NCBI GenBank assembly: GCA_029532625.1
Contig: JARFXM010000006.1
Span: 1,736,001-1,800,000 of the forward strand
Source: Lomentospora prolificans
Lineage: Eukaryota > Ascomycota > Sordariomycetes > Microascales > Microascaceae
Length of the DNA: 64,000 nt
Direction of reading: 5' to 3'
The notes under the pieces are model-generated. The model saw only the letters and a program-made list of their open reading frames with translations. It was not told the DNA's origin and did no database searches. This document shows, piece by piece, positions 12,722 through 22,658 of the stretch. Position numbers and translations under genes: made by a program. Numbering within the stretch: position 1 is the stretch's first letter; every line of letters starts with the position of its first letter.

Positions 12722-14071
12722 ATGGATCAACACTCAAGCAGGCACGGGCAAGGGCGTCGCCTGGTCACCTCAACCACAGCCCCAGTCCCGTCAGCATCCC
12801 CACGTCGGAATGATGGTTCGTCACCTCTCATAACACCCCCGATACGGACAGAAGGTTTAATTTTTCATACTAACATGGAAGCTCGTCTTGCAGAGTCGTG
12901 GGTAGAAGTCGCCTCTCAACCCTCCTCCTCGTCGCTGTCTTCTATTGGTGATGAGATCGTAACCACAGGCTTACACGTCGCTGGATCCTACCCGCCCCGT
13001 AACCGCCGCCGTTCTTATCCAGCGCGTCCCTCCTATTCACACATGAACCCGACCTTCCAGGCCGGCGGTGCGAGTAGCCAAGAAGAATACGAGGCGAGCG
13101 AGAGTGAAGAGGATAGGAATTTGGCCAGTTCGACGGAGCAAGTCTCTCCTGCCCAATTTCCCCCGCCACCCCGCTTCCAGCAACCCATCGATTCCGACTC
13201 CGATTCCGACGACGATGATCATGCAACTGCCCTTGGCACCAGAAACCCCAATGACCACGTATTCCGCCCCCAGCCGAATGCCTTTTCGAACCCTCCTTCT
13301 ACTCTTGGGCGGAGGAGACACTCCTCTACAACGACTGTGACTTCGCACCCGCACAGTAGTGTTAACCGTCCACATTTGGCTCATCGAGCACAGACTCGCA
13401 TTCACCGCGGCCAGCCTGATGTGCTATCTCCTTCGTACCAGGCCGACAACGATGCTGCCCTGAGAGCGTCATTAACAACCCTTCTATCGTGTGCTGCCGC
13501 AGCTCGCGGCCTCCCCAAATACAAGGATGAAGCCGAAAGGAATCGTGGCTCTCCGGGGAGCGCAGCCACCGGGCCAAGCAATCAACCCATGGAGTTGAGA
13601 CTCGTCCCGGAATCTGAGTTGATGAATGACCGCCAGTCAACGTCACAGGCAGCGCGCCCCGCGGCTCCCGCACAAACACGATCGGCGCCTTCTTCACCTG
13701 CTAGGTCATCATCGAGGGGCACTTCGACGCCCGACAAGGCGAAGCGGGGTGCTTCGGCCATTACTCGAGGAACGAGGGCGAGCAAGAAGAAGAGGACGGC
13801 CGTGGCGGATGATGCCCTCATTAGCCCCACTCTCATGACTTGGGTTGTTAGCGCCGGCGTCGTTGTTCTCGTTTCGGTTGTTGGATTCGGCGCCGGTTAT
13901 GTGATTGGCCGGGAGGTCGGTAGGCAAGAAGTTCTTTCCTCCGCGGGAACGGGCTTCAACGCCTCTGACACGTCAAACTGCGGAAGGGAGGTAATGCATT
14001 CATCTGGCGGCGGCCTGCGGCGTCTTCGGTGGGGCACCGCGGTCGGCAAGACCGTCGTCGCGTCATCGTAA
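12722..14071 (+). CDS. Single-pass membrane protein, C-terminal anchor, unknown function
   Basis: The open frame is 449 codons. An intron with a TACTAAC branch point (12868-12874), acceptor CAG ending at 12893 and donor GTTCGT at 12816 fits in phase; it is 78 nt and stop-free. Spliced, the protein is 423 aa and residues 32-37 read E-S-W-V-E-V, followed by a Ser-rich stretch and a short acidic segment. The middle is disordered, rich in Ser, Pro and Arg, with acidic DSDSDSDDDD at about residue 130. A basic segment (ASKKKRT) precedes one hydrophobic helix at about 346-368 with glycines spaced GxGxGxxxG, then about 55 residues after it. No N-terminal signal is seen, so the bulk should be cytosolic. 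W-V-E-V matches the W-x-x-L/I/V core of Atg8-interacting motifs. A role as a membrane-bound autophagy receptor is inference only. I do not recognise a named family. Confidence 0.8.
   Translation: MDQHSSRHGQGRRLVTSTTAPVPSASPRRNDGSSPLITPPIRTEGLIFHTNMEARLAESWVEVASQPSSSSLSSIGDEIVTTGLHVAGSYPPRNRRRSYPARPSYSHMNPTFQAGGASSQEEYEASESEEDRNLASSTEQVSPAQFPPPPRFQQPIDSDSDSDDDDHATALGTRNPNDHVFRPQPNAFSNPPSTLGRRRHSSTTTVTSHPHSSVNRPHLAHRAQTRIHRGQPDVLSPSYQADNDAALRASLTTLLSCAAAARGLPKYKDEAERNRGSPGSAATGPSNQPMELRLVPESELMNDRQSTSQAARPAAPAQTRSAPSSPARSSSRGTSTPDKAKRGASAITRGTRASKKKRTAVADDALISPTLMTWVVSAGVVVLVSVVGFGAGYVIGREVGRQEVLSSAGTGFNASDTSNCGREVMHSSGGGLRRLRWGTAVGKTVVASS
12816..12893 (+). other. Predicted stop-free in-frame intron
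   Basis: 78 nt with a perfect TACTAAC branch point 17 nt before the CAG acceptor. The donor GTTCGT is weaker than usual. Reading through it adds 26 residues and separates Asp31 from the E-S-W-V-E-V motif. Confidence 0.75.
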
Positions 14072-15018
14072 TCAGCAACATTTCGGAACAGCATATACGG
14101 ATACTGGATCCCCTTTCGCATCAGGACACACAAACGAAGTTGGCAAATAATTTGAATGAACCACGGGGAGGTAGGGCGTACGGATAGGCGCTAAAGGTGC
14201 TATGTATTTTTGAAGTGCTTCTTTTTACTACCATGTTGGGAGAGGATCCGTCCATCCATACTAGCAGGAACTGACACAACCGGCGGACACATCTAGCTAG
14301 GGAGCTTAGTTCGGATCCGGAGGTTCGAAGATACCAGGAACTGGGGAGGCCCTTTTCTTTTCTTATTGGCATGACGATGAATAATGGGAAATGAACGACG
14401 ACCACGGGAGGCTCTACTACTTCATTCACTTTACATCTGGTATTATATCTTTTTTCTTCCATGAAACTGCGGCTTGTTCCTCGGTGTGAGGGAGGGAAGG
14501 ACTTGCGGACCGGGATGTGTAGGGTTCTGGAGCGGATGCCATATAAGCTAGGTAGCTACTGTTTGATATCCTTGGGAGAAAAATAGGCACTGCTGGCCGT
14601 GGGAAGTTTGATGAAAGCAAATCCCTCCGTAGGCATGTTGATTGAACCGAATGGATGCGTCAAAACTAGTTTCCCATGAAGGCAAAAAATCTATTCATCT
14701 ATACGCCTACCTTGCCAGTAAAACAAGAACACGACCGTCTCTCCATCTTTTTCCACCGTGCCGCCTCTATACTTCCCACCTACCTCGCTTAGAATCCCCC
14801 CTTTGACGACGACGTAGATACTACTTTCAATCTCCACTAAGCCCTAGCGGTAGACCACGGAGGAGAAAACGAGCGGTCATATGGTCTCCTCCCTCTCCCC
14901 CTTTCAGTGCGTCAGCTAGGTTTTACTTCCCCCGTGCCTAGAAAAATGCGGGAGAAAAGCAGGACGTCTCCTACCTCTCTCCCCAAAGGACCAATCGTAG
15001 CAAAGTGAAGGCCCCAAA
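14072..15018. other. Convergent intergenic region
   Basis: About 950 nt between two genes that point towards each other; it should hold both 3' untranslated regions. I see no further gene. The stretch 14700-14990 is rich in CT and short homopolymers, without a clear repeat unit. Confidence 0.6.
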
Positions 15019-16479
15019 TCACAACGCGCTCAGATCCAGCGGAACGCTGCTCCCCCTACCAGCACGGTACTTCTTGGGCCCGCCGACATAGGCCCTCGGA
15101 GGTGGGAGGGAGTTCTCGTCCTTGAACTTCCAGCGGGAGTCGTCGACGACGAAGCGGCCGCCGGGCGACGGCGACGACAGGCCCTTGGTGGGGCTGGGGC
15201 TCTTGGCGCCGTTGGGGCCAAGGGTGAAGGAGCTCGGGTCGAGCATGGAGGCACGGAGCGGGGTCGGTATATTGGACCGTGGGGAAGGCGCCGACGGGGG
15301 TGCGGACGGAGGGGAGTGCGCGGAGGATGGCGGCGGCGGCGGCGGAGGTGCTGATGATGGGGAGCCTTGGCCTGCTGCTCTGATGGCGGCTTGCACTGCT
15401 ATACTAGGTGCAGAGGATGTTGGGGCCGGCGGAGGAGGCGGCGGAGGACCAGCGGGAGACGACGAGGGTGGCGCTGGTGGAAGGGGTGGAGGCGGGGCAG
15501 CGGGGGAGCGAGATGGCGGCTGCGGTGGCCTCGGCGGCGCTGAAGGAGGTGCTGAAGGAGGCGCGGAAGGTGGTAGTGGAGGGGCTGACGAAGACGGAGG
15601 CGGAGGTGCGGGTGCGCCAGGAACCGGGGGGCATGCGATGCCGGGGCCGAAGGTTTCCGTGAGGTAGGAAGGGGAGGCGGTTTTTTGCCGATGGGCGGAG
15701 GGGGGGCCTTTGCTGGATGCCATGGAGTTTGGCCTAGGTAGGTCGCTTACGTTCTTCCTAAGAGCCGCTATTGAGGGTACTGGAGGTGTAGGGCGACCTG
15801 CAATGGCCGGTGCGCTCCCCGTTGGAGGCTTCGGAGCGGCGAATGTGGGAGGCTTTGGCGCAGAAGGAACGGTTTCGGAGTCGGACAGATACGACGCATT
15901 GGAGTTGGCTAAACATCGCCGGGTCAGCAAAACGGCAAAGAATTCCGAGGTTCGCGCAAAGACATTTACCTCCTGTGTCAACACCGCCACCGCGCTTTCG
16001 AAGCTTGGGCATGCCCCCTGCGAAAAGGCCTGCTAGTTGGGGAGCACCGTCTAAGCTTCCCGTGGATTGGTGGCCCCTATCGCCCTGGTCGCTATTGCTT
16101 CTAGCCCGCATGCCCGGAACCGGCGGTGCGAGGCCACCGGGAGGCTTAGGCGCCATTCCGGGAACCGGAGGAGCTCCACCGATAGGGGGCGCTCCACCTC
16201 CGCCAGAGGTTTTCCCTACCTGAGGCGCTGAACGATCATTCGTGACTGTCTTTTTGAGGGCTCTGCCTTTCGTGATGTCGGATAAGAGGGCACCCTGAAT
16301 CACAAAAATTAGCAAGTAGCCCCGGGTAGTGAATATAAACGTGTTAAGTCCCAACATACTCTTCCAGCTCCACTAGCAGGCGGCCGTGATGGCAAGTTCC
16401 CCGGCGGCGGCGGAGGGGCGGGAGGAGGGCCGCCGGACATAGGAGGCAGTGGTGGCGGAGGTGGCGGAGGAGCAGGCAT
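15019..16479 (-). CDS. vrp1: Verprolin / WIP-family actin regulator
   Basis: Verprolin binds actin monomers through a WH2 motif and binds WASP/Las17 through its C-terminus, promoting Arp2/3-driven actin patches, endocytosis and polarised growth. Three exons: 16479-16360, 16294-15970, 15908-15019; 444 aa. The start at 16479 gives the polyproline N-terminus typical of the family (MPAPPPPPPP); an upstream in-frame ATG at 16515 would add 12 residues and is less likely. A WH2 motif begins at residue 41 (GALLSDITKG...LKKTVTNDRSAP). The centre is Pro-rich, with many profilin or SH3-type PPPPP stretches. The C-terminal 38 residues (SRWKFKDENSLPPPRAY) match the WIP WASP-binding signature. Introns end in TAG or CAG, with a branch-like GCTGAC in intron 2. 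A long Gly-rich open frame on the opposite strand is only the complement of the Pro codons. Confidence 0.93.
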
Positions 16480-17366
16480 TGTGGTGCAGTTGCGGACGCT
16501 GGCGGTATTCCTCACGAAGCGGCCGGTTCGGTGAAGCTATTCAAGAAAGCCTGCCCTCGCTTTCGAATCGAGGTTGGGCACGAGGTGAGGCAAATGACTG
16601 GCCGGGCCTTGGGATCAAATCAGGCAAAGGGAATACTGGCCACTTGGTCGCGTGCAGGGAAATGGTGGACGGTCCCTGATCTATGCAATGGCGTAGATAA
16701 TTCACGCCGGGTATTTGTACAAAAAGCCTGGGCACTGTGACTGTCGGTAAGGCTACGGAAGCAGAAGATGAAGGGGTGGTGGGCAAATCGGGGTCGACGA
16801 TTGATCAGGGAAGGCTAGTTTAATCCATGGGAGCCTCCAGTTTGAAAGAGGAAGCCTGGACTTGGTACGCGGGGTGGTTTCGTCATCTAATAGTGCGAGC
16901 GTTGGGCGCTATTAATAGTGGGTTGAAGAGGGAAGAGAGCCAGCCTTACTGCAAGTTCCGTTCCTTTTTGCTGGCCAGCCACAGTGATGTTCATGCTGTC
17001 GGGTCCAGTGGAAATCAAAATCTCAATAGCACTCGAGAGGCCTCATTTATTACTGGCCGACTCTTTGGTTGTCGGGACTGTCAGGGGTCTTGTACCTGAA
17101 AGTACTTCTCAACCCATTTCGTAACCCCAAGTGACCCCAAGATACACAGGCGAATCCCTCCAATCCTGGTCCACCGATTTCATTTTTGCCGCGATTTTTT
17201 TCTCTTCGCGCATCCCCAAACCAAAGCCACGCAGCCATCGAGATATGCGACACTGGTAGCCGCCGACCTCGCACCGCCTTCGTTAACTGCTCGATTCAGT
17301 TCACCCCTTCCCTCGGCCGAGGAAAAAAAATCGAAACCAGCTGCCCCCGCGGGCAGGATCTCGACA
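16480..17366. other. Divergent promoter region
   Basis: About 890 nt between the verprolin gene (-) and the mitochondrial protein gene (+), so it probably serves both. No coding sequence or clear repeat is seen. The 100 nt before 17367 contain CT-rich stretches and an A-run (17324-17331). Confidence 0.6.
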
Positions 17367-18632
17367 ATGTCGCGACTCTCAGCCCAGGGCGCACGGCTCT
17401 GCCGTCAGACCTTCAACCACCACATTCCAATCCTGCAAGTCAGACGCGGGCCCATCGCGATCCAGCCGTATACAAAATCATCACAACATCGGCCTATACA
17501 AGGAAGGACATGGCAGCCCGTGTACAATCGATGCTACGCGACCGCGACAGTATCTACCGCGCCGGGTGCGCCGGCAGAGGCGACAGTAACGGCGAACCCG
17601 CAGAAGAAGGCGGTGCCGGATCTGGCCAAGCTCTCTGCCGTCGTTGAGCAGACGAGGAATCGATTTCTCTCAGCCGGAGGCATCCCGGCCGATCAGTTGA
17701 CTCTCGTCGCCTTGAAGACCTGCCAAACTGCCGCGAACGCCATCAAACCTTACCTCAATAGGAAGGACATTAAGCCGCCGCCGAACGCGAGCTCGACTCT
17801 GCTTGCTCTTGACGGCAACGGATCGAAAAATGCAACAAAGGTACCACAGAAGGAGTCTACTCGAATGCAAGACACCGCAAGTACGATATCCAAAGTGGCC
17901 TACGAAATTGTCGAGAGCCCCAACGTTGTCCTGACCCCCGAAATCCTCGAGCTCTACGTCGACATTCAGTCTAGCCTCGGCAGACCTAGCACCATTCCCG
18001 AGGTGTTCTCGATGTTCGGTTCCAAGCCCCTGCCCAAGAAATCGGGCAACTCGGTCGTGTACAAGAAGCAGAGTCCCAACAGGTCCTCGGCCGCTATCGA
18101 GCTCGATCTGGCATCCAAGGCCCTAGATGCTGCCGTGGCCGCCAAAGACCTCGACGCCGCCATCGGGATCGTAGAGACTTGCTACATGGGACAGCCGTTC
18201 GTGAAGCAGAAGCTCATACGAACCATGTCGCTCCCCGCTCTTCTTGCACTCCCCACTCCCTTTGCCGTCTACGCAATTTCGGCACAGTTTGCCCACCTCC
18301 ACGACAACATCGACCCCGTCACGATGACCAAGGTTACGTTTGCCCTCGGCATGGCGTACGTCGTCTTCACTAGCTCCCTGGGCCTGATTGCCAAGGCGAC
18401 GGTGATGGACCAGATGGTGCGAGTGACTTGGGCGCCGGGTATCCCGCTCAGGGAGCGCTGGTTGCGGGAGGAGGAGCGGGCGGCGCTTGACAAGATTGCC
18501 ATGGCGTGGGGCTTCAAGGAGACCTGGAGGCACGGCGAGGAGGGAGGCCTGGAATGGGCGTGTCTGAGGGAGTACATTGGTCAGAAGGGCATGGTCTTGG
18601 ACAGGATCGATTTCATGGAGGGCATGAATTGA
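17367..18632 (+). CDS. Conserved fungal mitochondrial membrane protein
   Basis: Single exon, 421 aa. The first 60 or so residues are rich in Arg, Ser, Gln and Ala and lack acidic residues (MSRLSAQGARLCRQ...), a typical mitochondrial presequence that probably ends near the RCYATAT segment. A helical, Lys-rich region follows, then a conserved-looking block (LTPEILELYVDIQ...GRPSTIPEVF). Next comes an Ala-rich helical repeat (ALDAAVAAKDLDAAIGIVE) resembling a tetratricopeptide-type helix pair. Two hydrophobic segments lie at about 291-312 (LPALLALPTPFAVYAI) and 325-350 (ALGMAYVVFTSSLGLIAKA), suggesting an inner-membrane protein. The C-terminus is charged with conserved-looking Trp residues. I cannot name the family; a role in mitochondrial gene expression or assembly is possible but unproven. 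Confidence 0.85.
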   Translation: MSRLSAQGARLCRQTFNHHIPILQVRRGPIAIQPYTKSSQHRPIQGRTWQPVYNRCYATATVSTAPGAPAEATVTANPQKKAVPDLAKLSAVVEQTRNRFLSAGGIPADQLTLVALKTCQTAANAIKPYLNRKDIKPPPNASSTLLALDGNGSKNATKVPQKESTRMQDTASTISKVAYEIVESPNVVLTPEILELYVDIQSSLGRPSTIPEVFSMFGSKPLPKKSGNSVVYKKQSPNRSSAAIELDLASKALDAAVAAKDLDAAIGIVETCYMGQPFVKQKLIRTMSLPALLALPTPFAVYAISAQFAHLHDNIDPVTMTKVTFALGMAYVVFTSSLGLIAKATVMDQMVRVTWAPGIPLRERWLREEERAALDKIAMAWGFKETWRHGEEGGLEWACLREYIGQKGMVLDRIDFMEGMN

Positions 18633-19201
18633 AGATCGGAAGGAGCGGAATAACGATGGTTATTTTTTTGTATATTTAAATACGTACAAAAAGACACGCA
18701 GCTTTGCGTGTGTGTATAATTACTTCAAGATACCGATCCCAATACGAAGGATAAAAGAAAACCGATTTCAGAATCTGACTGAATTGACTCGCTCGCCCTG
18801 CAATGATGGATAGGATAATATCATGAGATCCCTTCCTCTCGCGATCTTCCTTTTAACTCCGGATTTGGAAGGCGGTGACGGGAGCTAAGCTTGGGTGAAG
18901 CTTAGTGGGGCTCGCTGCGCTGCAAGCAAAACCTGCCCCGCTAAACCTTCCCCAGTCGCGCCGCCTCCAGCTCGCAAGTTGACGAATTCTAGAACTTGAC
19001 AGAATCTCTGACCACTAACCCAGGTTCTCCAAGACTCGCTCCAAGACGCACTCTCCGCCTCAGGCGCTCCCACCTGCCCAAATTGTGTTCTACATTTCCT
19101 AACCTTCCAGGCTGCTCCGACCTTGCTTCTGAATAGCGAATACCTGTCCACAGCTTGATAATCCACAGCTTGCGTCGCCTTCTGAATCTGCAAACATCGT
19201 C
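18633..19201. other. Intergenic region
   Basis: 570 nt holding the 3' end of the upstream gene (AT-rich, TTTTTTTGTATATTTAAATA at about 18663-18682) and the promoter of the CHORD gene. No gene or repeat is seen. Confidence 0.6.
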
Positions 19202-20387
19202 ATGACTTCAAAGTGCGTACACCAGGGATGCGGGAAACTATTCGAGGAAGGGTCGGATGAGACGTGTCACTACCACCCCGGCCCTCCAATCTTCCACGAG
19301 GGGCAAAAAGGTAAATATTTGGAGGGCTATCTCCGTAGTTCCCTACAGCAGTGCAATACCAATTGGGCGTTCCTTTACGCAAGGTATGATTTGGGGCATG
19401 ATAGCTAACGCTGAAGGGCATCGACCAGGCTGGAAGTGCTGCAAGCCGCGAGTCCTCACCTTTGAGGAATTCATGACCATCCCTCCCTGCACCGAGGGCA
19501 AGCATTCAACCACCGATAAGCCGCCCGAGATCGAGAAGAAGGAGCAGACGTCGGACGCCGACCTCGCCTCCAAGATCGACCAGCTCAACGCCGCCGCCGC
19601 CGCCGCCGACGTTCCGTCGAGGAAGCCCATCGCCGCGCCGCAGCACGTTCCCACCCCTCCCATTCCCGCGCCCGAGTCGGAAGAAGACGAGCCGAGCGCC
19701 GAGATCCCGGATGGAGCTACTTGCAAGAGGAAAGGATGCGGGGTCGTGTATAAGGCTGGAAGCTCTAGGGACGACGAGAAGTGCCTGCATCACCCCGGTG
19801 TACCTATCTTCCACGAGGGCAGCAAGGGGTATTCGTGCTGTAAGAGGAGGGTGTTGGAATTTGATCAGTTCATGAAGTTAGTGGGTTGTAAAACCAAGGA
19901 CAGGCATCTGTTTATTGGCAGTGCAAAGAAGGATAAGAAGGATAGCGCCGGCGAGGAGATTTTGGACACCGTTAGGTAGGTCGCCGCCAAACACTCTCCC
20001 GAGGACACAGCGCTTGTACCTCGCATGCGCTATGCGGGATACAATGCTAACTTGGAATTAAATAGGACCGACTTCTACCAGACACTGACGACCGTCATTG
20101 CGTCCTTCTTCCTCAAGAAGATTGACAAGGACAAGTCAACGATCAAGTTCGCCGACCGGGCTATAGAGCTCGATCTTGTAACTTCTGACGCGACGCCCAA
20201 GAGATATACTACCAACGTTCCGCTCTTCGCGCCCATTGAACCGGAGAAAACAACTTTCAAGGTTCTCGGTACCAAGCTAGAAGTGACCTTGTTCAAGGCC
20301 GACGGAAGCTCGTGGCCAGTGCTGAGGAGCGACGACATTCACACGGGAGAGATTCTCCAGATTGGAAAGGCCGGCAGGCTACAATAA
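19202..20387 (+). CDS. CHORD-CS domain protein (RAR1/CHORDC1/melusin type)
   Basis: Three exons: 19202-19310, 19429-19975, 20066-20387; 325 aa. Two zinc-binding CHORD domains are clear: residues 5-62 (C-x4-C, H-x-HPG-PIFHEG, WKCCKPRV) and about 134-195 (CKRKGCG, HHPGVPIFHEG, YSCCKRRV). An Ala-rich linker separates them, and a CS (p23/Sgt1-like) domain at about 218-310 ends the protein. Members of this family bind Hsp90 and often Sgt1, and act as co-chaperones. In plants RAR1 stabilises immune receptors; in filamentous fungi homologues are linked to growth and stress. Intron 1 (19311-19428) falls within the first CHORD and must be removed to restore G-W-K-C-C-K; both introns carry GCTAAC branch points. 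Context gives no functional clue. Confidence 0.95.
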
Positions 20388-20866
20388 CGGATGCGGACAG
20401 CCCTGACTGGGAAAAAAAGAAAAAAAGAAAAAAAAGAAAAGAAAAAAGAAAAACCATTTCAAGGCGCCCAACAGAGGTGATTACATGGCTTGCCAAACAT
20501 GTGACTTTTTAGTTTTCAAGAAGAAAAATAAATGTTGAATTTTCACGCACGAGTTTAACTCTAATTCTGGGCAAAATTGATGTAGCTCGGGAGAATGAAA
20601 GCTGCCTACGTTGGCTTGGATGCCACCGGAAAATACAAAAACTAGTCCTGAGCCGCCGTCGCATTAAGCTCTTATCGTATCTTATCTAATGCCCCTCCTT
20701 CACTCTTACCCCACCAATCCCATCAGCTAAACCCATTCCAACGCCACCTGGTTTCGACAGCGCCCTGCCTAATCCCGTTACATCCCGCATCTCAAGATTT
20801 CCTCGCAAGAGGAAACAAAACGGAAACAATAAAGAGGGAGGGCAGACGAACGAGAGAGAATCTATC
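20388..20866. other. Intergenic region with A/G-rich tract
   Basis: 480 nt. An A-rich purine tract (20411-20453) starts just after the CHORD stop codon, and an AATAAA-like signal lies at about 20526. The remainder is probably the promoter of the gene at 20867. Confidence 0.6.
20411..20453. repeat. A-rich (A4-8 G)n tract
   Basis: Low-complexity run of A-tracts separated by single G residues, in the 3' untranslated region of the CHORD gene. Confidence 0.9.
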
Positions 20867-21940
20867 ATGACAAGTAACCCACCACTTTCATCACAAAATG
20901 GTCCGCCCACAAACCCACTGGCCCCCAAGCCGCAGGCCGCGCCGAACCTCACAATAGACACCTCCGCAAGGCCATACAACCCCTCCCCCGCGACAGCACC
21001 CGCCGCGTCAACAACATCCACCACCGCGACCACAGCCTCCGTGGCCCCAGCCCAGGCACCAGGAGCGACAGCGACAGCAACAGCAACAGCAACAGCAACC
21101 GCAACCGCAACCGCAACCGCAACCGCGCCTATCTCCTCCCGCCGAAGCTCCTCCCCTCCCCGCCCACCCGTCAGCCCCATAACACCCACCCTCGCACCCG
21201 CCCGCCTCGCAACCATGACGACCTCTTCCACCTCCTCCTCCGCCCCTGCCGCCGGCCCCGGCACTGCCACCGCCACCGCCACCCGATCCGCAAACGACAT
21301 CATGGCCTCCCTGCCCCCACGGCAGACCTTTGCCCATGCCCAGCCCAACCAGGTAGGCATTGCCCCGCCGCCGCCCAAGCCCATCTCCTTCGACGAGAAC
21401 CCGGACGCCCTGGCCCTGCAAAGCGCCATCGCCGTGCTGCAGATGCAGAAGAGGCGCGCCGAGGAGGACATCAGGGCTTTGAGCCGTGCCAAGGCCGAGG
21501 CCCTGCGCGACACTGAGGGCTTCGTGAGGGATCTGGTTTCGGGGAACGTCAAGAGCACGGATGCGCTGGGGCTCGGGTCCGTCAAGCCCGGCGGTGGCAG
21601 CGACGATGACAGCGACGACGATGACGACGACGACGACGGCAACGACAAGAAGATGGCGGAGAGGGGCCCCGCGTGGAGAGAGCTGCCGAGCAGGCAGGCT
21701 GTCGTGCGCTGTCCGCCCATCAACTGGGCGCAGTATGCCGTTGTGGGCGACTCGTTGGACAAGCTGCACGCGGATCAGAGGGCGAATCCGACGCAGGGCG
21801 CCCCCGCCACGGTTGCGCCCGACGGGACATACGAATTCAAGGGAGATGGCGAGAGGGCCCAGTTTGTGGGCATCGCCGCTCCGTACTCCCCAGGGAGGGA
21901 CAAGTTAGTTGGTAAGAAGCCAAAGGTGCCTCGGAGGTAA
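20867..21940 (+). CDS. Low-complexity protein with conserved C-terminal part, unknown function
   Basis: Single exon, 357 aa. The N-terminal half is disordered, dominated by Pro, Ala, Thr and Ser, with a pure Thr-Ala repeat at about residues 67-86 encoded by a microsatellite. The C-terminal half looks conserved and folded: a helix at about 180-228 (ALALQSAIAVLQMQKRRAEE, then AKAEALRDTEGFVRDLV) likely to form a coiled coil; an acidic stretch of about 15 Asp/Ser near 246-262; then WRELPSRQAVVRCPPINWAQY and a basic C-terminus ending KKPKVPRR. The coiled-coil plus acidic plus basic layout suggests a nuclear complex subunit, but this is inference and I do not recognise the family. The 358-codon frame on the opposite strand (21762-20686) is an artefact of the GC-rich low-complexity codons. 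Confidence 0.8.
   Translation: MTSNPPLSSQNGPPTNPLAPKPQAAPNLTIDTSARPYNPSPATAPAASTTSTTATTASVAPAQAPGATATATATATATATATATATAPISSRRSSSPPRPPVSPITPTLAPARLATMTTSSTSSSAPAAGPGTATATATRSANDIMASLPPRQTFAHAQPNQVGIAPPPPKPISFDENPDALALQSAIAVLQMQKRRAEEDIRALSRAKAEALRDTEGFVRDLVSGNVKSTDALGLGSVKPGGGSDDDSDDDDDDDDGNDKKMAERGPAWRELPSRQAVVRCPPINWAQYAVVGDSLDKLHADQRANPTQGAPATVAPDGTYEFKGDGERAQFVGIAAPYSPGRDKLVGKKPKVPRR
21067..21126 (+). repeat. Coding microsatellite (ACN GCN)n
   Basis: Tandem ACAGCA units change to ACCGCA units, encoding alternating Thr-Ala inside the gene at 20867-21940. Such tracts vary in length between strains. Confidence 0.9.
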
Positions 21941-22658
21941 TAGTGGGATTGGGCTCTACCTCCCGCAGGCATCATTTTTGTGTCTATATTTATGACCTGT
22001 AACGCTATGAACATGATAGGTCTTGAAAAGCGTGTATCTTGTATCTACAGTTTGAGGAGGCCAGTGTTGGAACTAAGTGGGATCAAAGCATACCATCAGC
22101 AAATTTATAGTTCAGAGCCGGGAAACAAAAAGCAGCATCAGTTGAAGTCTCATTTTGAGAGTCATTGAAGGGTCACTCGTTGCTACCGCCTTATTCTTAA
22201 CTCTGTTACCATCCATCCTGTAGATTCTAAGCATATGCAGATCTCTCTCACTTGGGCAGTTACAGATATCTACACTTCAGGCAGATGTCATGGATGAGAG
22301 TAGCAAAATCGAAGGACGAAAAAAAGTCCGGCCCTGAACGAATTGGGATATGGATATCATGACTACAGGGAGCACAAAAAAAAAGAAATAAAAGAAAAGA
22401 AAAAGAAAAAGAAAGGCTAATGTATCCACCGAAACTACCGAACCCATGACAGGCATGCCAGCCTATTCGATAAACGCCAAACGCGCACTCGCAACATGTG
22501 CAGGGATTGAGAGGACCTTAATTTGCAAGGAGAATTGAGCAACCAGTGAGAGAGCAGGAAATATTATGTCAAATACGTTTCGGAGAACGGCGCGCCTAAG
22601 CATTCTAAGATGTGACGTACAGCCCAGCGTTGCGATGAAGGTGCCCATGCTCTAGGCG
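21941..22658. other. Convergent intergenic region
   Basis: 720 nt between genes on opposite strands, holding both 3' regions. An A/G-rich tract lies at 22375-22416. No gene is seen. Confidence 0.6.
22375..22416. repeat. A/G-rich low-complexity tract
   Basis: Run of A-tracts broken by single G or T bases, about 240 nt beyond the 3' end of the E2 gene. Confidence 0.85.

Noticed and set aside
15122..15667. 181-codon Gly-rich frame on the + strand
   Set aside because: It is the complement of verprolin's Pro-rich codons (CCN/GGN) and has no independent support.
20686..21762. 358-codon frame on the - strand
   Set aside because: Antisense of the 20867 gene in GC-rich, low-complexity codons; Ala/Val repeats come from the microsatellite.
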